The notes beneath the pieces are model-generated. The model searched no databases, had not been told where the DNA came from, and saw only the letters and a program-made list of their open reading frames with translations. DNA of 64,000 nucleotides from assembly GCA_933207985.1 (NCBI GenBank), contig OW240918.1, positions 115,433,741-115,497,740 of the forward strand, in the 5' to 3' direction. Origin of the DNA: Pelobates cultripes. Its lineage: Eukaryota; Chordata; Amphibia; Anura; Pelobatidae. The first letter of the stretch is position 1; each line of letters opens with the position of its first letter. Shown piece by piece: positions 47,081 through 57,583 of the stretch. Position numbers and translations under genes: made by a program.

Positions 47081-47584
47081 CAGTGGTACCTCAGTTTACA
47101 AACGCCTCGGTTAACATAATTTTTGATTTACAAATGAAAATCCATTTTTTGTACTACAAAGCAAGTTTCCCCAGAATCCATTGCACATGGGAGGTTTATA
47201 GCGCCGCCCCAGTGCATGCTGGAGTCTGTGGGTAGCACATGGCATCGAGTGTGGAGGTGTTGGAGCAGCTTTGAAATCGAGTTTTGGAGCCATTATGGAA
47301 TTTTTTTGCAGCGGTTTTGGGACTTTTTTGAACTTTTCTGGTGCATTTCTCAAGCGGTGGAAAGGTAGGGATCTGAGCTTTGTCGTTTGCATGCCTTTTA
47401 CTGTGTGTTCTGCATTGTGGGTTGGTTTCCATGCCAGCTCATTTTGATCTTTTTCTGACCTCCAGAATGGATTAATTGGTTTTCAATGCATTCCTATGGG
47501 AAACCGCATTTTTGGTTTACACATTTTTTTGCAATACAAAACGTCCCGGAGAATGCATTAGATTCGTAAACCGAGGTACCACTG
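47081..47584. mobile_element. Mariner-superfamily (possibly pogo/Tigger-type) MITE
   Basis: 504 bp. Inverted termini CAGTGGTACCTCAGTTTACA at left and its near-complement CCGAGGTACCACTG at right. TA on both sides (47079-47080, 47585-47586). No transposase remains; the minus-strand frames of 78-93 aa are not recognisable. Confidence 0.85.
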
Positions 47585-49257
47585 TATATAGAAAACGATT
47601 GATTTTATCTCTTGTTTGACCAGTGTTATATTGCTGAGTAGTGGATTGGTCTCAGTTTCAAAAACAATTGTGCAATTTATTCTGTTTAAGCCATAGCCAG
47701 GTCATCAGACATAAAAACCAAAAACAAAAAGTGCAACCAGAGCGCATCAAAACCACTGAGCAACATACGTGGAAGAACTGGATACGTGGAATTCAGGCTG
47801 GACAGGAGCACGGACTTGGAACTGGGCTAAAGTACGTGAGTATAAATATATAGAAATGCATTAATTTTATTTCTTAATGTAAATTGACATGTAGCAAAAA
47901 ACAAAACAAAACACCAAGTCTTACCTAAAGTATAGTAATCTTTTGTTTACACACTCAGAATTTAAACATAGAGAGAAAAAAAAGAGAGAAATTGAAAAGT
48001 ATGCCCAGAGCATTGACTCAAAAAGTTTACCAAAGTGTTCTTTAACGAGAGAACCAGACCAAAGTAATTTCAAGAGAATAATATCCTTTCTCTAATTGTC
48101 ATATTTCAAAATATTTACTTTAATGTATTCCTCCAATACAGACTTTCTTGGTAATTTTGCACCATGCAGACAGTCATTTTTTAGACATTGCATTGTTTCC
48201 TTATATAGAGAAGATCTCTGTCACCTTTTCTGTACAATGAGGATGGCTGCCCTGAGCTATAAATTAGCATTTGATCACAGACTAGAATTTATTTTAAAAG
48301 GTTTTGTGACTATACCAACGCGCTAATCCTTTTGACTATGGTTGGCCTTTCATATATTCCATTTCCATATTACAAATCCTACTTCTTATTTTATCATATC
48401 AATAGTACGGTAAGTAAAGAAAAATATCAAGAAAACCAAAGAGACAGTAGGCTACATGACAGATATAACTGATACGGTGTGACAAAAGTGAGTGTTTTGA
48501 CAGAATAGAGAAGTTAAAAAAAGAGTATTTTTGATTCTGGAATATCTGTTTACAAAATGTTCTAAGTCACTAAATGTGTATTGATGAATAATGAATAACC
48601 ACTCAAACTAATCCTAACATCAAAGCAAATGTCTTCTAGCTTATGGTATACTTTATACTTTGTAGAACGTAGAACAGAAATACATATTTGAATGTACAGT
48701 GGCATATTAAGGGGAGGGTGGGTGGATGGCCAATCTAGGATGACACCAAAACTTAAATTTGGGGGGTGAAATCCAGGTTTAGGATGCTGTCATAGGTCAG
48801 CTAGAAAGTAATTTTACTCTTGCTAGTGTAGCACAGCTTAGTGTACCGCCCAGAGGAAGGTGCAGTCTTTTCATTGCTGTCCTGAGAGGCTTTATGAGAG
48901 GAAAGAGGGGCACCAAGTTGCTGGCACCAGATATTGTTGTGTAGTGTTTAATAGTGTTTAGGTTGTACACAAAGGGGTGCTGTTTGGTGTAGCTCTGAGA
49001 AGCTATCCAACAGCATGACAGCTGCATTTACAGTTGCCACCAGATCAAGGTACAACCTACCTACAGTAGCAGCAACATTGTGGCTGTTCTTGTGTAGCAT
49101 CACTGGATGGCTTCTGTTTTAGTGCACATGTTATGTGTGAGAAGCCAGGATATTATGTCAAATAATCCATACAGGACCGTTCCATCTGAACAAGAATTAT
49201 GAAAAAGATGTGGAAGAACATATAGTGGCTTTCCAGTTTTGCACTGCAATGATGCTT
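47585..49257. other. No gene seen
   Basis: AT-rich. A GC-richer stretch at 48770-49050 has a 76-aa minus frame without a domain. Confidence 0.5.
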
Positions 49258-50112
49258 GGTCACGCTGACCCACTTAGACTAAATCTCCTTTCTTTTAGTT
49301 TAAATGTGTGACCTTGTGTCCTATGTGTAGTCCTGTTTATGAATTGATTTCCAGGAAATGGTTTGTTTTTGCCCCCAATATATTTGTATAATGCTATCAT
49401 ATCCCCTCTGAGGTGCTGTTTTCTAAACTAAACAGATTTTGGGGTACTTGGGCAGGTGAGTGTCTATTTAAAGGACCACTATAGGCATTAAAACTATTTT
49501 AGCTTAATGAAGCAGTTTAGTGTAGAGACCATGTCTCTGCAGTCTCACTGCTCAATTCTCTGCCATTTAATAATTACATTCCTTTCGTTTCTGAATCACA
49601 TGGTCTGCATGAATTTCTGTTTTCATTTTCAATCAGATGTTAGCTTGCTTTAAAAGTTTTTATCTCATGCTCTGTAACTTTACCTTTATTATTCACACAC
49701 AGGAGGTTACTGCAGGATCTACTGGGCTATTAACTGAGCAGGAGATAAGAAATTCTAAACTAAACAAACTGTGCAATAAAGGAAGTTTAAACAATATCTC
49801 TCTTTTCAGGAAATTTTAGAAAGGCTATGTAAGTTACATGCAGGAAGGTTATGCCTAGGGTTGCATAAACAAAGTAAGTTAACTCCTGCAAGTCAGAGGA
49901 TTATTAGACACCAAACATCACACCTAAACAGATTTAAATGTGTTAACTTTTCTTCATAACTAAAATCTTATATTCCTTTTATTAATTTTGTAGCCTACTT
50001 TACACTTTTTCTAGTGCTATAATATCCTTTTTTAGAACAGATGCTCAGCCCATGAGTGGTCTTACCATTGATTTATAAAGAGGCAAAATCAGAGAATTAT
50101 TGCCCCTGTATA
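49258..50112. repeat. Interspersed repeat remnant, split by MITE copy 2
   Basis: 49258-49439 and 49936-50112 read as one dispersed vertebrate repeat (TATCATATCCCCTCTGAGG, then TTTTCTTCATAACTAAAAT, then GTGGTCTTACCATTGATTTA) once the intervening 484 bp is removed. Class unknown. Confidence 0.45.
49440..49923. mobile_element. MITE copy 2 with 12-bp flanking repeat
   Basis: 484 bp, homologous to 45828-46930 without the hAT-like insertion. CTAAACAGATTT flanks it (49428-49439, 49924-49935). A 12-bp duplication is not what a TTAA-specific transposase leaves, so the block may have been carried by another mechanism. Confidence 0.65.
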
Positions 50113-50668
50113 TACATGACAATACCATAAACGTTATGTTTGGAGAGGGATCAACAAGGCCTATAGAGAAAAGAATACCATCCCCACTATGAAGCATGGT
50201 GGTGGCTCATTGATGATTGGGGCGTGGGGGGAGAGCTATAAAGGATCAGGGGATTTTGTGAAAATTGATGGCAAGATGAATGCAACATGTTATCAGAAAA
50301 TACTGGCAGACAATTTGCAATCTTCTGCGTTAAGGCTACGCATGGGATGCTCTTGGACATTCCAGCATGACAATGACCCTAAGCACAAGGCCAAGTTGAC
50401 CCTCCAGTGGTTACAGCTGAAAAGGTGAAGGTTCTGGAGTGGCCATCACAGTCTTCTGACCCGAATATCATCAAGCCACTCTGAAGATCTCAAACGTGCA
50501 GTTCAATGAAGGCGATCAAAGACTTTGCATGATCTGGAGGCATTTTGCCAAGACGTGTGGGCAGCTATACCCCCTGCAAGAATTAGGGGCCTCATAGACA
50601 ATTTGTACAAAAGACTGCACACTGTCATTGATGCTAAAGGGGGCAATACACAATATTAATAGCTAAAG
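50113..50668 (+). pseudogene. Tc1-like transposase, C-terminal half
   Basis: Tc1 transposases cut and paste DNA using a DDE catalytic triad. This fragment has KHGGGSLMI, then FVKIDGKMNATCYQKIL, then WTFQHDNDPKHKAKLT carrying the second catalytic Asp (about 50370), a decayed DPN region with the terminal-Glu context (about 50459) and a C-terminal DLEAFCQDVWAAIPP..RIRGLIDNLYKRLH. One long frame (50189-50428) ends with a stop after QLKR; later parts need frame changes. The N-terminal HTH domains and left terminus are missing (truncated near 50113). The 3' flank continues at 56411 after a 5.7-kb insertion. Confidence 0.87.
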
Positions 50669-51192
50669 GTATTTTTGTTGTGAAAGGGTTAACAAAACAT
50701 CTTACGATGCCACAACAGCATATATAAGCAGTATTACAGTGGCGGGCTGTACTAGCTGACATTTGGCTTAGATGCAATTCTATGGTTAAAGAATGGAGTA
50801 AAGCTCAGCATGCATTATCCGCTGCATGGACAGTTATAGGTGTCTAGTAGTGGTGTAGATGTTTATGACAGAACTACCCTGTCGATTGTTAATGAGTAGT
50901 GATGTTCCGAACATAAAATATTCGGTTCGCGAACGGCGAGCGCGAACTTCCGCGCGAACCGCCATAGATTTCAATAGGCAGGCGAATTTTAAAACCCACA
51001 GGGACTCTTTCTGGCCACAATAGTGATTGAAAAGTTGTTTCAAGGGGACTAACACCTGGACTGTGGCATGCCAGAGGGGGATCCATGGCAAAACTCCTAT
51101 GGAAAATTACATAGTTGACACTGCTAAATTGTTTGGAATAACATGCTTTAAAACATCAGGTATGATGTTGTATCGATCAGGTAGTGTAAGGG

Positions 51193-54100
51193 TTACGCCC
51201 GCTTCACAGTGACAGACAAAACTCCCCGTTTAACACACCGCAAACAACCGCAAACAGTCCATTTGCACAACTGCAAACTCCCCATTTGCACAAGGTTGGA
51301 TACCAAGCTAGCCATGTCCCGTTCCTTGTCCTCACTGTTGTCATTGAAGGTCTCTTCCTCCACCCAGCCATGTACAACACCAAGGGTCCCCAAAAGGTGA
51401 CAACAAGCCCCCTGGGACGCCTGCTGTGTTTGGTCTTCCACCTCCTCAAAGCCACCTTCCTCCTCTGACTCCCCTTCTTCAGACTCCTCTCTCTCCATTG
51501 CCTCTCTCTGCAATATTAACATTTCAGGCACTTTCTGCTTATACCGGGGGTCTAGTAGCGTGGACACCCAGTACAGGTCATTCTCCTTCAGCCTTTTTAT
51601 ACGAGGGTCCCTCAACAGGCACGACAGCATGAAAGACCCCATTTGCACAAGGTTGCATGCCGAGCTACTCATGTCCTGTTCCTCGTCCTCAGTGATCTCA
51701 CTGAAGGTATGTTCTTCCCCCCAGCCACGTACAACACCACTGGTACCAGATAGGTGACAACAAGCACCCTGGGATGCCTGTTGTGGTTGGTCTTCCTCCT
51801 CCTCCTCAAAGCCACATTCCTCCTCTGACTCCTCTTCCTCACAATCCTCTTCCAGCGTTGCCGCAGTTCCAGCAAGCGATGCAGATAAGGCTGTTTCTGG
51901 TGGTGATGGTGACCACAACTCTTCCTCTTCCTCTTCACGCTCATCTACGGCCTGATCCAGCACTCTTGGCAGGGCATGCTCCAGGAAGAAAACAAATGGT
52001 ATGATGTCGCTGATGGTGCCTTCTGTGCGACTGACTAGGTTTGTCACCTCCTCAAAAGGACGCATGAGTCTACAGGCATTGCGCATGAGCGTCCAGTAAC
52101 GTGGCAAAAAAATTCCCAGCTCCGCAGAGGCTGTCCTAGCAACCCGGTCATACAAATACTCGTTAACGGCTTTTTCTTGTTGGAGCAGGCGGTCGAACAT
52201 TAGGAGTGTTGAATTCCAACGTGTCGGGCTGTCGCAAATCAAGCGCCTCACTGGTATGTTTTTTTGCCGCTGGACATCTGAAAAGTGCGCCATGGCCATG
52301 TAGGAATGCCTGAAATGGCCACACACCTTCCTGGCCAGCTTCAGGACGTCCTGTAAGCCTGGGTACTTATGCACAAAGCGTTGTACGATCAGATTACACA
52401 CATGTGCCATGCATGGCACATGTGTCAACTTGCCCAAATGCAATGCCGCCAACAAATTTCTTCCGTTGTCACAAACCACTTTGCCGATCTCCAGTTGGTG
52501 CGGAGTCAGCCACTGATCCACCTGTGCGTTCAGGGCGGACAGGAGTGCTGGTCCGGTGTGACTCTCTGCTTTCAGGCAAGTCAACCCCAAGACGGCGTGA
52601 CACTGCCGTATCCGGGATGTGGAATAGTACCTGAGGAGCTGGGGGGATGCCGTTGATGTGGAGCAAGACGCAACAGCAGAAGAGGACTCAGCCGAGGAGG
52701 CTATGGAAGAGGATGGAGTAGGAGGAGTAGAGGAGGTGGCCGCAGGCCTGCCTGCAAGTCGTGGCGGTGTCACCAACTCCTCTGCAGAGCCACGCATTCC
52801 ATGCTTGGCAGCCGTCAGCAGGTTTACCCAATGCGCAGTGTAGGTGATATACCTGCCCTGACCATGCTTTGCAGACCAGGTATCAGTGGTCAGATGGACC
52901 CTTGCCCCAACACTGTGTGCCAGACATGCCATTATTTCCTTTTGCACAATCGAGTACAGGTCGGGATTGCCTTTTGAGCAAAGAAATTTCGTCCGGGTAC
53001 CTTCCACTGCGGTGTCCCAATAGTTACAAATTTTTTGAACGCCTCAGACTCCACCAGCTTGCATGGTAAAAGCTGGCGGGCTAAGAGTTCAGTCAAGCCA
53101 GCTGTCAGACGCCGGGCAAGGGGGTGACTTTGTGACATTGGCTTCTTATGCTCAAACATGTCCTTGACAGACACCTGACTGTGGGCAGATGAGCAGGAAC
53201 TGCTCAAGGCAAGAGACGGAGTGGCGGATGGTTTAGAGGGGGCAAGGAGGACAGCAGTGGTTAACGTGGCTGAAGATGCTGGACCAGGAGGAGGATGGCG
53301 GCTTTGAGTTTGTGTGCTGCTTGTACTCATGTGTTGATCCCATAGGCGTTTGTGATGTGCGATCATGTGCCTTCGCAAAACAGTTGTACCTAGGTGGGTG
53401 TTGGACTTCCCACAACTCAGTTTCTTTTCGCACAGGTTGCAAATGGCATCGCTGTTGTCAGAGTCAGACACACAAAAAAAATGCCACACTGCTGAGCTCT
53501 GCAATGACGGCATTCTGGTGATGGCAACAGCATGCGTTGATTGGCGTGCTGTCTGGCTGACCCCGGGTGCCGATGCATGCTGTCTGACTGTGCCACTAGC
53601 TCCTTGCGACGACCTCCCCCTGCTTCCAACTTGTCTCCTCCTCCTCCTCTCTGTCTCCCCATCTGAACTTTCCCCCTGTTCTTCTTCTCTTCTAGCGGGC
53701 ACCCACGTGACATCCACGGATGCATCGTCATCATCAACCGCTTCACTTGTATCTGACAACTCAGCAAAGGAAGCAGCAGCGGGTACAACATCATCATCAT
53801 CACACCGTACGCCCATGTGTGTAATGCTGCCCGACTGAGACATATCCCTGTTATCTACATCCTCTGGCAATAATGGTTGCGCATCACTCATTTCTTGCAA
53901 CTGATGTGTAAATAACTCCTCTGACATACCAAGTGAAGCTGCTGTGGTGCTAGTGTTGGTGGTGGCGGCAGGCGGGCAAGTGGGTGCCCGAAGCTAAGCT
54001 GGAGGAGGATGGTGCGTCAAGGTTCTGAGCGGAAGCTGTAGAAGATTGGATGTCCTGTGTTAGCCAGTCAACTATGTCCTCAGAACTTTTCAAATTCAGG

Positions 54101-54201
54101 GTACGTAGCCTCTGAACACTGGGCATTATTCTAGGGCCAAAGGGAATCACAGCACCATGACCACGACGGCCCCTGCGGGGTGGCCTGCCTCTGCCTGTCA
54201 T
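51193..54201 (-). pseudogene. BED-zinc-finger hAT transposase, frameshifted, no hATC tail
   Basis: hAT transposases bind their ends through a BED finger and cut with an RNase H-like core. Read on the - strand, 54201-53950 gives a basic N terminus (MTGRGRPPRRGRRGHG). A one-base slip near 53975 leads to 53927-52932 with an acidic region and the BED finger (CNLCEKKLSCG then HLGTTVLRRHMIAHHKR). A second slip near 52967 leads to 53007-51193 with DTWSAKHGQGRYITYTAHW (catalytic Asp context), CDNGRNLLAAL, CMAHVCNLIVQRFVHKYPG and SPTRWNSTLLMFDRLLQQEKAV. After LLDPRYKQKVPEM the frame enters a second copy of an acidic block and ends without the hATC dimerisation domain expected there, so it could not work even if re-framed. 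Confidence 0.9.
51288..51850. repeat. Internal duplication in the transposase gene (about 200 bp x 2)
   Basis: 51288-51490 and 51646-51850 are diverged direct copies, encoding DEEEDQ..QASQGACCHL..GVV.GW-type acidic segments. The downstream copy replaces the normal C terminus. Confidence 0.8.
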
Positions 54202-54419
54202 TTTTTTTTCGATTAGTGGTACTATGCGTGCAAGCTACTGTGACAACAGATATGAGTGGCACTGTGCAGTGGCAGAAGTTGGCAGAGTAGATGCTGTAGG
54301 CCTGACACACACGCTTGCAGACAACTAACTGCTATTCAATCTATTACAGTCAAAACTTTTTTTTTTAAATGTACACTACTGTTACACCAGATATGAGTTG
54401 CACTGGTGTGACACTGTGC

Positions 54420-55040
54420 CCTGGCAGGCCCTGAAACGCACACATGTGAAGGAAACTGACTGCTATTATATTACAGTCCAAAAAGTTTTGGTTTTTTTTA
54501 AATGCAAGCTATTGGGACACCAGTGAGTGAGTGGTGGCACTGGGCAGGCCCTGAAACGCACACTCGTGAAGGAAACTGACTGCTATTATATTACAGTCAA
54601 AAAAGTTGTTGTTTTTTTTTAAATGCAAGCTATTGTGGCACTATTGGGACACCAGTGAGTGAGTGGTGGCACTGGGCAGGCCCTGAAACGCACACTCGTG
54701 AAGGAAACTGACTGCTATTATATTACAGTCAAAAAAGTTTAGTTTTTTTTTAAATGCAAGCTATTGTGACACCAGTGAGTGAGTGGTGGCACTGGGCAGG
54801 CCCTGAAAAGCACACTAGTGAAGGAAACTGACTGCTATTATATTACAGTTAAAAAAGTTTTTGTTTTTTTTAAATGCAAGCTATTGTGACACCAGTGAGT
54901 GAGTGGTGGCACTGGGCAGGCCCTGAAATGCACACTAGTGAATGAAACTGACTGCTATTATATTACAGTTAAAAATGTTTTGTTTTTTTAAATGCAAGCT
55001 ATTGTGACACCAGTGAGTGAGTGGTGGCACTGGGCAAGTG
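54420..55040. repeat. About 120-bp tandem repeat upstream of the hAT transposase
   Basis: Five to six units, each with GGGCAGGCCCTGAAACGCAC, GAAACTGACTGCTATTATAT, a T run and AAATGCAAGCTATTG. It sits between the transposase start and the right terminus, i.e. the leader of the gene. Not CRISPR: no spacer-repeat alternation. Confidence 0.9.
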
Positions 55041-56410
55041 GGCACAGTATATGCTGTGAGCCTGGCTGGCAGGCAGGCAACTGCAATTACTTTACACAGA
55101 AAAGAAAAAGCAGACTGATGTTCTAGCCCTAAAAAGGGCTTTTTGGGGTGCTGTCCTTACAGCAGAGATCAGATGAGTCCATCAGGACTGTAGTGGATAC
55201 TGAATACACTAGCCTAGCTATCAATTTCCCTATGAAATCAGCAGCAGCTACACTGTCCCTCCTCTCACTAAGAATGCAGCTTCACAATGAATGTAAAATG
55301 GATGCTGTCCAGGAGGTGGGAGGTTCTGGGAGGGAGGGTCTGCTGCTGATTGGCTGGAATGTGTCTGCTGACTGTGAGGTACAGGGTCAAAGTTTACTCA
55401 ATGATGACGAATAGGGGGCGGACCGAACAGCGCATACTATTCGCTAGCGAACCGTTCGGGACATCACTGTTAATGAGATGTATCCAAGCCTGAGCATATA
55501 CAAACAGTAAAAGATTTTAAATGTATGCAAGCTTAACAGGTTTAGTGTGTGTAATAATGTTAGTACCCCTGGGTGTCTCTAGTGTTGGGGGAGACAGTGA
55601 TAGCCTACAGCTGGCTCTTACAAGCTCTGAGGAGAGGACTGTTTGGTGTGAGAGCCCATGGCTGCAGGTAACTGTTTGTCTGTGCTGAGTTTTACTCAGC
55701 CGATGCCTGTGGATGAAACTCCGACGGAACCGGTGTGCATCGTGCGCCAGGCAGAGTGAAGACAAACAGGCAAGTAAGGAGAGTATGGCAGGCTCAGTGA
55801 TGTCTGCAGGGTTCTCCCCAGTGGAAACAGGACCCAGAGTGATTTGGTTTGTCGGATCTTTGGGATCCTCGAGTCGGGATCGTAGCTGGTAGCAGGGATC
55901 AGGGTGAGTTGCCTCTTTGCAGCTCTGGAACCTAGCCACTTCCGAAGTTGGACGTGTAGATTTACGACCAGAAAAGAGCTGTTGTCTCTTCCACCATTTG
56001 CGGGCTCCCTTAACCTTGACAGCTGCGTGTCTGCGGTGGGAGCGTGGGTGCTTCGGTAAGCGATCTCTCTTTCCCATCTTGAGAGCTTGTTCCTCTCTGA
56101 GTGTTTTCCCAGAAGGCAGCAAAAATGCTGTCCAGCTTGGTCACGATGTTGCTGCTTCTGGGAGAGCACATAGCATCCATCATTGCCTACAATCCACTCT
56201 CCTGGTATCACACTTCGTGTCTTGGTCTATTGGGCCTCCTCCAAAGGGTGGACCGGGATCACCCCCACCGGTCCAGAGGGGGGGGGGAACGGGACCTTAC
56301 AGTTGCAGAGTGCCTGCAAGAAAGCAGTGTGGCACGTTCCAAGAGAGCGGCCGCCTCTATTGGTTAACTGGCCCACCAGGCCTCACTTGAACCCCCAGGG
56401 TATACAGTAG

Positions 56411-56618
56411 TGGGTATGTATGAACAAGGGTAATTTCATTTTTTTCTTTGTTACCATTTTTTGTTTTATGATTGTGCCATTTTGTTATAACCTACAGTTG
56501 AATATGAATCCCATAAGAAATAAATGAAATGTGTTTTGCCTGCTCTCTCGTGTTTTATTTAAACATGGCACATATATTACCAATTCTCCAAGGGTATGCA
56601 AACTTTTGAGCACAACTG
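56411..56618 (+). mobile_element. 3' end of the Tc1 copy begun at 50113
   Basis: Continues the Tc1 3' untranslated region and ends with the Tc1 terminus CTTTTGAGCACAACTG, followed by TA at 56619-56620. Confidence 0.85.
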
Positions 56619-56620
56619 TA

Positions 56621-57548
56621 TCTGTATCACAGCTATCACCTAGCAATTCTTAAACAGCCAGTGCCTTTGAGTCTTTGAAGGTACCTATCTAAATATATCC
56701 CAGTGAAAACTAACTTCATTAATTAAACTTGCTAAGTTTGAAACACCCCTCTTGCTAAGTTTGAAGCACCTCCAATATGCAGTGTGTACTGATATGGTGC
56801 ACATGTTTTTTTTTTATAGGACTGATCCATCTAGTGAGCAAATGCGAATGCAAGTATGGGTTTATATATGCCACCAAATGATCATTTATATGAGCACTGG
56901 GGTATAGTTTTAGATATATTTGCAACATCCAGTGAAATTTGTAATTTAAACACCAAAACCTCTCCAGCATGCTGTAATGTTTATAGTGTTAGGTGCCAGG
57001 AGTGCACTTGAACCCTTTATTGCAAGTTATCATAACATTTTAGAATAGGGCTTTGTTCCTGCCTCCACTACATGAGCCAGACACTTAGTGTGAGCTAAAC
57101 CTTACACTGCATGAATTATATCATTGACTTAGAGTGATCAAGTGATGAGGTAACTCTATACTGCATGGCTTATGGCTGAGGTTATCCTGCACTGCAGGGC
57201 TTAGCTCCAGAGAACTAACAGCTTCTGTCTCTCTGGTTAGGTAGTGGAGTCAAGGAGTAGTGCCTGACAGACTCAAGAGAACTAGTCAAACTGTTCTGTT
57301 ACCATTAGATTACTTACAATGGGGGGACATTTTTTGTAGTGGTTATGGTGCTTGGAGGTTTCCTGTAATGTACCCATGTATTTAGACCCATAAAAACATT
57401 CATCTCCAAGCCCATGGGGCTTAATCTGACCCTGTACAGGTGTGGGCAATATCTTGCACTCAGTTTGATGTAACATACATTTCCAACAGAGTTGCATGGG
57501 ATTTTATTTCTCTTACTTCTGCATGTAGGAAGGGCAGAGGTAAAACAA

Positions 57549-57583
<35 letters not shown>

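Larger units (their letters stand above)
50897..55469 (-). mobile_element. Near full-length hAT transposon with 8-bp TSD
   Basis: 4573 bp. Termini TAGTGATGTTCCGAAC and, reversed, CAGTGATGTCCCGAAC. TTAATGAG is duplicated at 50889-50896 and 55470-55477. Subterminal CGCGAAC motifs cluster at both ends (probable transposase-binding sites). The - strand carries a BED-finger hAT transposase in pieces. Intact ends and few coding lesions suggest a fairly young insertion. Confidence 0.93.
50673..56407 (-). mobile_element. Unclassified insert within the Tc1 copy (hosts the hAT)
   Basis: Tc1 sequence is interrupted between CTAAAGGTAT (50663-50672) and TGGGTATG (56411-56418), an imperfect duplication of the joint. 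After removing the hAT element the insert is about 1.2 kb, GC-rich at its right end. The - strand frames of 171-201 aa at 55517-56211 are basic and Ser/Arg/Pro-rich. Composition and orientation suggest the 5' part of an L1-type LINE read on the - strand, but no diagnostic motif was seen. Confidence 0.5.

Noticed and set aside
51193..54201. BED-finger protein as a domesticated host gene (ZBED-like)
   Set aside because: It sits between perfect TIRs with an 8-bp TSD, has two frameshifts and lacks the C-terminal domain; it is a transposon copy.
54420..55040. Regularly spaced repeats that might suggest a CRISPR array
   Set aside because: Whole 120-bp units repeat without unique spacers, and the block lies within a eukaryotic hAT transposon.
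55517..56211. 171-201 aa minus-strand frames as a gene
   Set aside because: Basic low-complexity sequence in two overlapping frames without a domain; more likely leader sequence of an unclassified retroelement.
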